Shown piece after piece: positions 17,303 through 26,300 of a stretch of DNA of 55,701 nt (its first letter is position 1; every line of letters starts with the position of its first letter). Origin of the DNA: Gorillibacterium massiliense (GTDB lineage: Bacteria; Bacillota; Bacilli; Paenibacillales; NBRC-103111). Under the pieces are notes generated by a model. The model did no database searches. It had not been told where the DNA came from and saw nothing but the letters and a program-made list of their open reading frames with translations. The DNA lies in contig NZ_CBQR020000128.1 in the NCBI RefSeq assembly GCF_000455485.1, forward strand, positions 1 through 55,701, in the 5' to 3' direction. Made by a program: the position numbers and the translations under genes.

Positions 17303-18760
17303 TTAGCTTAGCGGAAGAGTCAGATAGAATGTGGTTCCTTCACCTTTCGCACTTTTGAATGATATGGAACCGCCATGCGCTTCGATGATCGTTTTACATA
17401 TCGATAAGCCAAGACCCGTCCCTTCTGCCCGGGAAGCGGAATGAGATTCGGAGGGTTTTCCTTTAAAGTACCGGTCGAAAATGAAAGGCATGTCATGCGG
17501 TGAGATGCCTTGCCCCGTGTCGGTAATTACAATCGTCAGATTTTCCGGCGTATGGTCGAAGCTAATTCGGATCGTATCGCCGATAGTCGTATGCTTGAGC
17601 GCATTGGTGATCAGATTAGAGAATACCTGCTCAAGTCGAACGGTATCTACTGAAATGAGGACATTCGGAATGAATGATGGCCCGATAAATTCCATGCCGT
17701 TGGTTCGAACGACATGAGCGAGGGGCTCTATAATGGAAGATAAGACTTCACCGCTGTACTGCTCACGTAACTCAATCGAAATTCGGCCCGATTCCCTCAA
17801 AGCGTGAATGAGGAGATCATCCACCAGCCTGACTATCTTGTCCGTATTAACTTGCATGACCCCGAGATAATCCATGATCGTCTCCTCGTCTGCGCAAGCC
17901 CCTTCCCGAATAGCGTCGATATAAGCTTTTACGATCGTGAGCGGCGTCTTAATATCATGGGAAATGTTCGAGATAAGCTCCTTGCTCTCTTGCGATTGCA
18001 TCTTTCGTTGATGGTTCAAATGCAATATTTCTGCACGCATGAGATCAAAAGACGCTGCAAAAAGCACGATCTCGTCCGGTCTGCCGCCAAGGTTGATCTT
18101 CTCCTCGAAACGTCCTCTCACAATCGCTTCCGCGTGAAGCTTCAATTGTCCTACGGGGAGGAGAATACGCCGCCTGAATTGAATGACCGCCCATACAAGG
18201 AGTACGATTAGCATCAAAACCGAACCGAGCATCGTTAGGTAAGCAACAAGCGGGGCTGTGCGGTTAGGTGACGCGAATGCCTCACTAGCCGGGACCGAAA
18301 ATATGGCGTTTCCGACCTGCTGGCCGATGGATTCACTAACGACTGGGAACGCTATCGAGAATTGATCATGCTCGTCTCTAGCTTCGTGCAAATCGTAGTG
18401 TAAATCATATTTAAGATCGATAGCGGGATTGACGATCGGAGACGATGATGAGGAATCGAACACAACCGTGCCGTCTAGTCGGACAAGCCGCATTTGCAGC
18501 CCATTTTGCCGGCATAATTGGACTAATCTAGAATTGGCGTTCGGATCGTCAGCAAGGAGCGTTCGGGTTGCATGCTGATCCAGATAAAACATTACTTCAC
18601 TCACATGCAACCGAACTTGATTAATCACCCATCTGGAATTGTTCGCTGATTGATGGTTATCCTTACTCGTGAAAAGTATGTAGGTACCGCTGCCAACAAT
18701 TAACGCCAGGCACAATAAAGCGGTAAGAAGCCATCGGATTGCCAAGCGATTTAAAATCAC
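17303..18760 (-). CDS. Sensor histidine kinase
   Basis: This 485-residue membrane kinase has TM1 at about 9-31, an extracellular domain of some 145 residues, TM2 near 175-200 and a HAMP linker. A HisKA domain follows with SNISHDIKTPLT (phospho-accepting His near 270). The HATPase domain shows NLITNALKHT, DTGQGISP, FDRYFKG and GTGLGLSI. The large extracellular sensor excludes the short intramembrane-sensing BceS type. It lies 27 bases after the response regulator, forming a two-gene operon that likely also controls the downstream ABC genes. The signal is unknown. Confidence 0.93.
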   Translation of the reverse strand: MILNRLAIRWLLTALLCLALIVGSGTYILFTSKDNHQSANNSRWVINQVRLHVSEVMFYLDQHATRTLLADDPNANSRLVQLCRQNGLQMRLVRLDGTVVFDSSSSSPIVNPAIDLKYDLHYDLHEARDEHDQFSIAFPVVSESIGQQVGNAIFSVPASEAFASPNRTAPLVAYLTMLGSVLMLIVLLVWAVIQFRRRILLPVGQLKLHAEAIVRGRFEEKINLGGRPDEIVLFAASFDLMRAEILHLNHQRKMQSQESKELISNISHDIKTPLTIVKAYIDAIREGACADEETIMDYLGVMQVNTDKIVRLVDDLLIHALRESGRISIELREQYSGEVLSSIIEPLAHVVRTNGMEFIGPSFIPNVLISVDTVRLEQVFSNLITNALKHTTIGDTIRISFDHTPENLTIVITDTGQGISPHDMPFIFDRYFKGKPSESHSASRAEGTGLGLSICKTIIEAHGGSISFKSAKGEGTTFYLTLPLS

Positions 18761-18787
18761 AGGAACACTCCCCGAAGCCGAAGCTTA

Positions 18788-19495
18788 TTAAGTTACACTG
18801 AATTTGTAGCCGACTCCCCATACGGTCTTCACTAACGAAGGCTTGGATGGGTCCACCTCGATTTTCTCACGAATACGACGAACGTATACCGTCACGGTAT
18901 TATCATCGCCGACCGATTCGTAGCCCCACACCGCATCGAGCAATTGGCTCTTCGTGAATACCTGATTCCGGTTAGCGGCCAAATAATAAAGAAGCTCAAA
19001 CTCCTTGGCGGATAAACTGATCTCTTGCCCGTTCAGGCATACGCGATAAGCCTTTTTATCGATCGTAAGATAACCGAATTGCAGGAAATCCTTATTATTC
19101 CGAGCAGAGGGTTGGTTCGCCATGCTGTCGTATCTGCGAAAGTGCGCACCGATGCGCGCCGTAAGCTCGCTAAGCGAGAACGGCTTCGTCATATAGTCGT
19201 CCGCGCCGAATCCGAGACCCATTACCTTGTCCGTGTCGCTTCCTCTCGCGCTTAAGATCAGAATCGGTGTATCAGCACACTCCCGGATTTGTCGGCATAG
19301 CTCGATGCCGTCCATATCCGGGAGCATGAGATCAAGAATAATGTAATCCGGATGCCACGTTGCCATTAGTTGCAAACATCCAGCTCCATTGCCGGTGTAA
19401 GCAATCTCGTAGCCGGCATTCGTCAAGTATTGCATCAATATACGAGAAATATCTTGCTCATCTTCTACGATAAGTATCTTTTTGGTAGAGTTCAT
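18788..19495 (-). CDS. OmpR/PhoB-family response regulator
   Basis: The receiver domain has VEDEQD at the N-terminus, phospho-acceptor Asp in IILDLMLPDMDG, and the conserved Ser and Lys in LSARGSD and MTKPFS. It is followed by a winged-helix domain (LSAKEFELLYYLA...RIREKI...TVWGVGYKF). I place the start at the ATG at 19495 because GGAGG lies six bases before it; the in-frame ATG at 19501 overlaps that ribosome site. The product has 235 residues. The gene heads the regulator-kinase pair, and its target is most simply the adjacent ABC transporter operon. Confidence 0.94.
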   Translation of the reverse strand: MNSTKKILIVEDEQDISRILMQYLTNAGYEIAYTGNGAGCLQLMATWHPDYIILDLMLPDMDGIELCRQIRECADTPILILSARGSDTDKVMGLGFGADDYMTKPFSLSELTARIGAHFRRYDSMANQPSARNNKDFLQFGYLTIDKKAYRVCLNGQEISLSAKEFELLYYLAANRNQVFTKSQLLDAVWGYESVGDDNTVTVYVRRIREKIEVDPSKPSLVKTVWGVGYKFSVT

Positions 19496-19674
19496 GAGCA
19501 TCCTCCATCGACCTAGTCGGAAATATTTGTAACCAAAGTATACTATAAAAATATAAATGAATTATGAACGCGGTCACATTCTTCCAGAGAAGTGGGTAGC
19601 ATGGACCTGATAAGTTGGCAGCCTTATAGATCGATAGACTTCATATCATGACAAGTTTCCCATCGATAAATATA

Positions 19675-19713
19675 AAAACGGCTGCGCAGTCTTCAAGGAC
19701 TGAGCATCCGTTT
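19675..19713. terminator. Bidirectional terminator after cysC
   Basis: The arms AAAACGGCTGCGCAGTC and GACTGAGCATCCGTTTT pair with few mismatches around a short CTTCAAG loop, with T-runs on both strands. It lies between the cysC stop (19828) and the response-regulator promoter. Confidence 0.8.
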
Positions 19714-19827
19714 TTGATTTTGATGATTATTATTTTTCGGTACTCCGTTTCTGATCAATCTTGTTTCGCCGATTAATAGGTATGATTTTTTCATAGTTTC
19801 TGAGTGTTTTCGCAATGTACCTAACAC

Positions 19828-20430
19828 TCACTCTTCTTTATAAAAACCGTGGAAAACCAAATAATCCATAATTCTCTTTACTGACTCCTCCACGCTTAAG
19901 CGATTTGTCTCAATCGTTAACTCCGGGTTAAGTGGCGGCTCATAAGTGCTATTTAGACCCGTAAAATTTAAAAACTCCCCAATAATTGCTTTCTTATAAA
20001 GACCTTTTGGATCTCTTTTTTCACAAATCTCCAACGGGCATTTCACGTGTACCTCTATAAACTCATTTTCGGCAAACATCGAACGAACTTTTTCGCGGTC
20101 ACTTCGATAGGGGGATATCAATGCAGTAAGAGCAACTACCCCCGCTTCGACAAATAACTTAGAAACCTCGCCAGTTCTTAACGTTTCAATCTGTCTATCT
20201 TTTTGGGAAAAACCCAGGTCATTATTTAGTCCGGATCTTAAATTATCACCATCCAGCGTGAATGTTTTAACCCCCTTTTGGAATAATCTTTTGTCCAACT
20301 CTTTTACCAATGTTGCCTTACCAGAACCCGACAAACCGGTAAACCATAGGACTCCACTCTTATGACCATTCCTTTTTTGGCGAGCAAGCTTATCAATGTA
20401 CATGTTTTCCCATACCACATTGCTTGTCAT
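19828..20430 (-). CDS. cysC: Adenylylsulfate kinase (APS kinase)
   Basis: This 200-residue enzyme phosphorylates APS to PAPS in sulfate activation. Diagnostic stretches are LDGDNLRSGLNNDLGFS, RTGEVSKLF, ISPYRSDR and the FTGLNSTYEPPLNPEL region near the C-terminus. The P-loop reads GLSGSGKAT: the Ser that normally follows the Lys is Ala, with Thr one position later. Most CysC proteins have GKST, so activity may be reduced or altered. No sulfate adenylyltransferase gene is adjacent. It lies about 160 bases after a pyruvate kinase gene in the same direction, with a terminator following, so the two probably form a unit. Confidence 0.88.
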   Translation of the reverse strand: MTSNVVWENMYIDKLARQKRNGHKSGVLWFTGLSGSGKATLVKELDKRLFQKGVKTFTLDGDNLRSGLNNDLGFSQKDRQIETLRTGEVSKLFVEAGVVALTALISPYRSDREKVRSMFAENEFIEVHVKCPLEICEKRDPKGLYKKAIIGEFLNFTGLNSTYEPPLNPELTIETNRLSVEESVKRIMDYLVFHGFYKEE

Positions 20431-20591
20431 ATTGGTCCTCCTGTCATACGTTCAATCAAGCCTTATACGGATAGACTAAAAAGTAGACACGGAGAACCGA
20501 GAGTAGGAATCAAAATATCCACATTCGAGGTGACCGTGATAAGGAATTCGGTTTGCGGAGGCAACGAATAAAGCTTGGGTGACCGATTCTA

Positions 20592-22010
20592 CTATAATGA
20601 AAGGGGTACATTATACACTTTTATCATATTCGTGGAACCAGATTGACCAAGTGGTAGGCCGGCTGTTACAACCAAATAATCTCCATTCCCTACGATCTGA
20701 TTATCGAGACAATATTGTAAGCCAACATTCATCAACTCATTTTCTGTTTCTACTGCTGCAACTAACGGAAAAACCCCACGGCACAAAGTAAGATTGGCAG
20801 CAGTTGAATGGGTTGAAGTCACAGCAATAATAGGTTGTTGTGGCCGATACTTGCCTACCATTCGAGCAGCAAAGCCAGTTACTGTTGGTGTTATAATGGC
20901 CTTTGCTTGAATTTCATTTGCAATTGAGCTCACAGATTGGCTAATTGTCTCTGTAATAGAAAGCGGAGTAGTATCTCTAGAAATTTGACGTTGATATTCT
21001 TTTGAATGCTCGGCACTTTCGGCTATTCTCGACATGGTTTCTACGGATTCAACTGGATACTTTCCTACAGCGGTCTCTCCAGATAGCATTACTGCATCGG
21101 TACCATCAAAAATGGCATTTGCCACATCTGTCGCTTCCGCTCTTGTTGGTCTAGGGTTTATCTGCATCGATTCCAACATATGTGTAGCTGTGATAACTGG
21201 TTTTCCAACGGAGTTACATTTGTTGATAATCATTTTTTGAATTTGTGGAACATTCTCAACGGATATTTCAACACCAAGATCCCCTCTGGCAACCATTATT
21301 CCATCAGTAACCTCGATTATCGAATCAATATTATCTATACCCTCTTGATTCTCGATTTTGGAAATAATTCGAATTTGGTTTGCGTCATTCTGTGATAAAA
21401 TTTCTCTTATCTGTAGGACATCCTCTGGTTTTCTTACAAACGATGCAGCAATAAAATCCACACCCATTTTGATACCGAATAAAATATGCTCAATATCCCG
21501 CTTAGTTACGCCAGGTAAATTCACACGCATTCCAGGTAGATTTACGCTTTTCCTAGACTTTAAAACTCCATTATTTTTTACAACACAATGTACATCTTCG
21601 TTTTCTATTTTCAAAACATTTAACTCAATTAGTCCATCATCCACCATAATAATCGAACCGATTGTTACGTCCTTAGGAAGATCTTTATAGGTTACAGAAA
21701 CACGATTGTTGTCACCAACTATTTCTTCAGTTGTTAAAATAATTGAATCGTTCTCAACCAGGTTATACGAACTTTCCTTTAACTTGCCTAAACGAATTTC
21801 CGGGCCTTTTACATCTAAAAGAGTAGCCACTGGGCGATTAAGTTTTTGGGACTGTGCTTTAATCGTTCTTATTCTGTTCCCGTGCTCTTCATAATCACCA
21901 TGGGCAAAATTTAACCGAGCAACATTCATACCCGCCGTAATTAATCTATCCACCATCTCTGGAGACTCACAAGCCGGTCCAATCGTACAAACAATTTTCG
22001 TCTTTCTCAT
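20592..22010 (-). CDS. pyk: Pyruvate kinase
   Basis: This 472-residue enzyme converts phosphoenolpyruvate and ADP to pyruvate and ATP. Motifs include RKTKIVCTIGPA at the N-terminus, MNVARLNFAHG, the active-site ISKIENQEGI with MVARGDLGVEI, and MLSGETAVGKYP. I start it at the ATG at 22010, which has GAAGAGGG upstream and begins like known pyruvate kinases; the frame stays open 22 codons further upstream without homology. It lacks the C-terminal PEP-utiliser extension found in the roughly 585-residue main pyruvate kinase of Bacillus relatives. It is therefore probably a second, specialised isoenzyme. Its partner gene is cysC and a LysR gene is divergent. Confidence 0.9.
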   Translation of the reverse strand: MRKTKIVCTIGPACESPEMVDRLITAGMNVARLNFAHGDYEEHGNRIRTIKAQSQKLNRPVATLLDVKGPEIRLGKLKESSYNLVENDSIILTTEEIVGDNNRVSVTYKDLPKDVTIGSIIMVDDGLIELNVLKIENEDVHCVVKNNGVLKSRKSVNLPGMRVNLPGVTKRDIEHILFGIKMGVDFIAASFVRKPEDVLQIREILSQNDANQIRIISKIENQEGIDNIDSIIEVTDGIMVARGDLGVEISVENVPQIQKMIINKCNSVGKPVITATHMLESMQINPRPTRAEATDVANAIFDGTDAVMLSGETAVGKYPVESVETMSRIAESAEHSKEYQRQISRDTTPLSITETISQSVSSIANEIQAKAIITPTVTGFAARMVGKYRPQQPIIAVTSTHSTAANLTLCRGVFPLVAAVETENELMNVGLQYCLDNQIVGNGDYLVVTAGLPLGQSGSTNMIKVYNVPLSL

Positions 22011-22228
22011 TTCCAGTCGCCCTCTTCCACTTCCATATTTTAATGAAAGTTTAGTCCAAGCGTTGTTATAAATCAAATTAATGTTTTTGCCTTATATATA
22101 AAAAATTATGTGTTGAACAGTTTACCTTATTTATATCTGACTAACTCAATATGAAGTAAGAATCTAGTCTTCCAAGGTATAGACTTCCAATTTTTTTTAC
22201 TCTATTCTAGAGTTGTGGAGGAACTTTT
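22011..22228. promoter_or_regulatory. Divergent pyk/LysR intergenic promoter region
   Basis: These 218 AT-rich bases separate two divergent starts, the usual place for a LysR regulator to bind and control both itself and its target. TATATA-rich stretches near 22085-22110 and 22190-22212 could hold -10 boxes. I could not fix a LysR box by eye. Confidence 0.45.
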
Positions 22229-23140
22229 ATGAATATACACGCTCTTCGCATCTTTAACATTGTTGCTAAACGGCTAAGTGTAACTAGAGCCTCGGAAGAA
22301 CTCTGTATTAGCCAACCAGCTGTTACGGCACAAATTAAGAACTTAGAAAAAGAGTTGGGCAATGTAAAACTGATTCATTCAACAAAAGGAAAAGGAATTG
22401 AACTAACCGATTTAGGAGAATTACTCGCGCGCCAAGCAGAACGTCTATTCTATTTAGAATCTGAAATTGAAGAAGTTATCGCAAATTACCAAAAAAGTAA
22501 TTCTGAACGTCTCAAAATTGTAGCAACGTATCTGCCTGCAAACTTGTTATTACCTGAGTGGGTAGCAAAATATAAACAAATTAATGAGCAAGTTGAAATT
22601 GTAATTAATACATCGAACTCCAAAGGAGCATTCGACCAGTTGCTTCATTACCAAGCCGATCTTGCGATATATGGCGGTCTAGCCGAGAATCACCCTTCAA
22701 TCGACTGGGATGAGTTGTTTAAAGACGAACTATGGTTTATCGTTCCTCCAAATCATCGACTAGCAAATAAAAATGTCTGTCTAGCCGAAATGATGAAAGA
22801 ACCATTTATTTTAAGAGAAGAGGGCAGTTCCACACGAGACCGCCTAATTTCCTTATGTAAGGCTTATAATGTACAGCCACCGGTTATTTCTCTTCAATTC
22901 AATGGACTTAGTGAGACCATCCATGCCGTAATGGCTGGTTACGGAGCAAACTTCGTTTCCGCTCTAGCTGTACACAAATATGTACAACACGGGGTAGTAG
23001 CAAGAGTCTATGTTTCCGATGTCGATCTTAAGAATACAATCGCGATCTGTACTAGGAAGAACGACCGCCTTTCAGAACAAGCTAGAGACTTCATTTCCTT
23101 AATTAAACAAAATTACATATTTTCAAAGCAGTTACTTTAA
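22229..23140 (+). CDS. LysR-family transcriptional regulator
   Basis: This 303-residue protein has the N-terminal LysR helix-turn-helix (RLSVTRASEELCISQPAVTAQ, residues about 15-35) and a periplasmic-binding-protein-like effector domain (from about 90). GTGGAGGAAC precedes the ATG. The gene is divergent from the pyk-cysC pair and is the only long plus-strand gene in the first 53 kb. By the usual LysR arrangement it regulates pyk and cysC. Its effector could be a sulfur-assimilation signal (as for CysL) or a carbon metabolite (as for CbbR-like proteins); the sequence does not decide. A terminator follows at 23185-23215. Confidence 0.92.
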   Translation: MNIHALRIFNIVAKRLSVTRASEELCISQPAVTAQIKNLEKELGNVKLIHSTKGKGIELTDLGELLARQAERLFYLESEIEEVIANYQKSNSERLKIVATYLPANLLLPEWVAKYKQINEQVEIVINTSNSKGAFDQLLHYQADLAIYGGLAENHPSIDWDELFKDELWFIVPPNHRLANKNVCLAEMMKEPFILREEGSSTRDRLISLCKAYNVQPPVISLQFNGLSETIHAVMAGYGANFVSALAVHKYVQHGVVARVYVSDVDLKNTIAICTRKNDRLSEQARDFISLIKQNYIFSKQLL

Positions 23141-23184
23141 CGAAGAAATAGGGCAATGTTAGCGCCTTAAAACATAGAAAATGC

Positions 23185-23215
23185 AAAAAGCATGCAGATG
23201 TTCTGCATGCTTTTT
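23185..23215. terminator. Bidirectional rho-independent terminator
   Basis: The 13-bp stem AAAAAGCATGCAG/CTGCATGCTTTTT is perfect, with loop ATGTT. It ends the LysR gene on the plus strand. It lies about 170 bases past the stop of the minus-strand SLH gene and can serve that gene as well. Confidence 0.9.
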
Positions 23216-23386
23216 ATTCAATTCATAACTTCATAAGCACTCGCTTTCTTGATCAGTTGGTGAAACCCAAGTACGGCTAAGCAGGATAGCTGATACCCGT
23301 TCATCAGATGGACGACTCTGCCAAGGCCGAAATCGTGTGCCCTGCCCGGTTAATGTGAATCAAGATTTTTTTGCTTTTCCTGGGTT

Positions 23387-26300
23387 TTACCTGGACAGCA
23401 GATTGTAGAGAACCGCCGCCACCTGCGCACGGGTAGACTTACCCTGTGGGCTGAGCTTTCCGCCGTCCTCGCCGGAGACAATGCCACCCTGCACAAGGGC
23501 TAGCATTGCGTTTCTGGCATAATCAGAGACGGATGCTCCGTCGTGGAAGCTGGAAAGTGTGTTGCTGTTTTTCGCCTTTGGCAGTTCGCCCAGTTTATCC
23601 AGTGCGTGGTAAAGCAGCGTGAACATATCCTGACGGGTGATTTTCCCCTCCGGAGCAAACTTATTGTTGCCGACGCCAGCAGCAATCCCCAGTTCCTTCG
23701 CCTTTGCGAGATAGTTCGTGTAATAGGTATTGCCCGCATCGGCAAAATTGCTGCCGAAGCTGCTGTCGGGTTGGATTCCATAGGCCCGCATCAGCATCAC
23801 AATGAATTCTCCGCGTGTGACCTCCGCGTTCGGGTTGAACGATCCTGCCGCTATGTCGGCCGTGATGCCCCGGGCGGCGATGAACGTTATCGGCGCATAG
23901 TACCATGCAGAGGATTTTACGTCATTGAAGCTGATCTTATTGTATCCCACAGCGTACTTTGAGAAATGGGACACGGTAAAATCCAATGATTTTGTCCCGC
24001 TGTTATAAAAGCTGCGCACAGTCTGAACCTTGCCGGTGCTGTCAAGGTAGTACGCGACCACGGCGTTGGGATCCTCATCGGCCCCAAGAGTGTACGGGAT
24101 GCTGATGGAGGCGGAACCGCCGTTGAAGCTGGAAATCGCGCTGCCGCCTGCCGTCACCGTGAAATCATATACCGGGCGGTTGCCTACCTTCATCTGTGCC
24201 TCAGCGGATAGCGTGGAGGCATCCACCTTGGTAATCGAAAGGTTGACGTCATTTAAACCCGCGGCCCTGCTGATGGAATCTATCGCAGCGGCGTCAAATG
24301 TTACGGTGGCAACTCCGGTGACAATCCTTAGTTTGGTATTGGTATTTTTAGCAATGTTGGAGAGTGCCGCCGCTGGAACGGTCAGGTTTGCGGAAACCGT
24401 TTGCGCTGTCGATTCCAGTTTGATCGTCACCATGTCGGCACCAGACTTTTTCGCGGCTTCCACAAGGTCGTCCATAACCTTTTCGCTCACAGAACCTGTG
24501 GTTTTGCCGGATGCGTCTGTTGTGCCTTTGACGGTTGCTTCAGTCGAACCGTCGGGTGTAGGCGTGGAAGTTGCACCGCCGCCACCGCCGTTCGGAGGTG
24601 TTACATGTCCTGTGCCAAGCAATGCATTGCTCAAATTAGTCTTGACAGCATCGTCTTTTATAAGCGCAATACTGTTAAGAGCCATGTCGATATCATAGGT
24701 TTTCTTCGTTTGCTGAGCTTTTGCAACGGCAGCCTTTGCGGCTTCTATCACAAGGTTGGCATAGGGTTCTTTTAGCAGATACAGGTCCGCAACTTTGGGA
24801 TAATTCTTAATATTAAGGCCAATTCCGTATTCCATAGCAAGTCTGGCAGTCTTTGATCCGTCGGAATCATTAACCAAAATTGTCATACCCATCCTATCAA
24901 AATTTGCCGGTCTATCCTGTGAGGTGAGGGATGACCACGGAATCGCAAGGTCATAGGTAGTCGTTTTTGCTGTATCGTCGCGCTTTATTTTAGATACCAG
25001 TCCATCCGGCTTAAACGCTCCGGTGGTTCGGCCTGTTGGAGCTGCCCAGCACCACGTATGAACGGTTGCTTTGTCATTGTCGAGGGCAAATCCCAATTCG
25101 CTCGTGTAGGTTTGGCCGCCATCAGAAGCACTCTTATCCGTATTGACGGCTACCTGTATTCCGTCCCCCTGCCAGATATCTCCAGAGCCGCCGACAAGGT
25201 AGTGTATATCATCTTTAACGACGAGATACAAATACAAGTTCTTTTCGTCCCACTTGAAATTGCCGGTCATACTCAAATCGTCCGGACCGTTCCACTCCTC
25301 CTTTCCTTGTCCAATCTGACGCTCAGAATTCGCAATCGCAAATGGGGTGCTTCCATATTCAAGACCGGTCTTGCCATCATAACGGTCTGCAAAAGACGCG
25401 TCTACCCTTGTAGATAGTTCAATCTTTTCTCCGCTGTCTAGCGTAACTTCGAAAACGAACGGGGCGCTGCTTCCGTAATAAGGCAGGTCCAAACTAATAT
25501 TTTCGCCGAATTTGAGTGAGTTGAATCTTACCGGGGTAAAATCAGCCGCGTATTCTGCGGGAGAAGTCATTTTAAGCGTTCCGCTCATCACTGTATCTCT
25601 TGCCACAGCTATCAACGCTAACTTTTTATCCGGTCCGGTTCCACTGAGAAGTCTTAGTATCATCGGCGTTTTTATGTCGGAGCCGTACACATAGCCGCCT
25701 AGCTCGTCAACATAATTCAAGCCGCCGGTACGGGCGTAATAGTTGTTGCTGAGCTCCACTCCTTTACCTGTATCATTTAAATACGCATGATTTGTGACGT
25801 TATTCGTCTGGAAATAGGAGGTGTACACATAAGCGCTGCCGCCTTTGACGCGTATGCTGGGATCTCCGGGATTAGAGAAGTTTGTCTGCTGCAGACGTAC
25901 ATTGCCGTTATTAACCACAACGCCCTCAGAAACATTGCCCCAGAATGCACTGTTATACAAAGTCAGTACGGCCTTCGGGTCAACTTTTGCAGTATTTACG
26001 CTATCTCCCATTAAAACATAGGACCTATTCGGCTGAGGATTATCGCTATTCTGCGTAGTAACCAGCTCGGAGTTGATTAATGTTATCTTAGTCGACGGGC
26101 TTGCGTCTTCCACAAACAGACCGAACGTACTTCCGTCTGTTCCGTGACCGATTACTACGATTTCTTCGGGATTCTTGCCGGTTATTTCATCTTTCAAAAA
26201 ATGGATGCCGTTTTTCGAGCCAAAAACGAAATTGTTGAAAATCGTCTCGTTTTTCACATCGCCGAATTTGAGCGCGCTGTAGTTGCTTCTCTGGAATGCG

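Noticed and set aside
14031-19495. BceRS-BceAB antimicrobial-peptide module
   Set aside because: The kinase has a large extracellular domain and HAMP, not the short intramembrane-sensing type. The permease has two MacB/LolC-like halves rather than the BceB layout.
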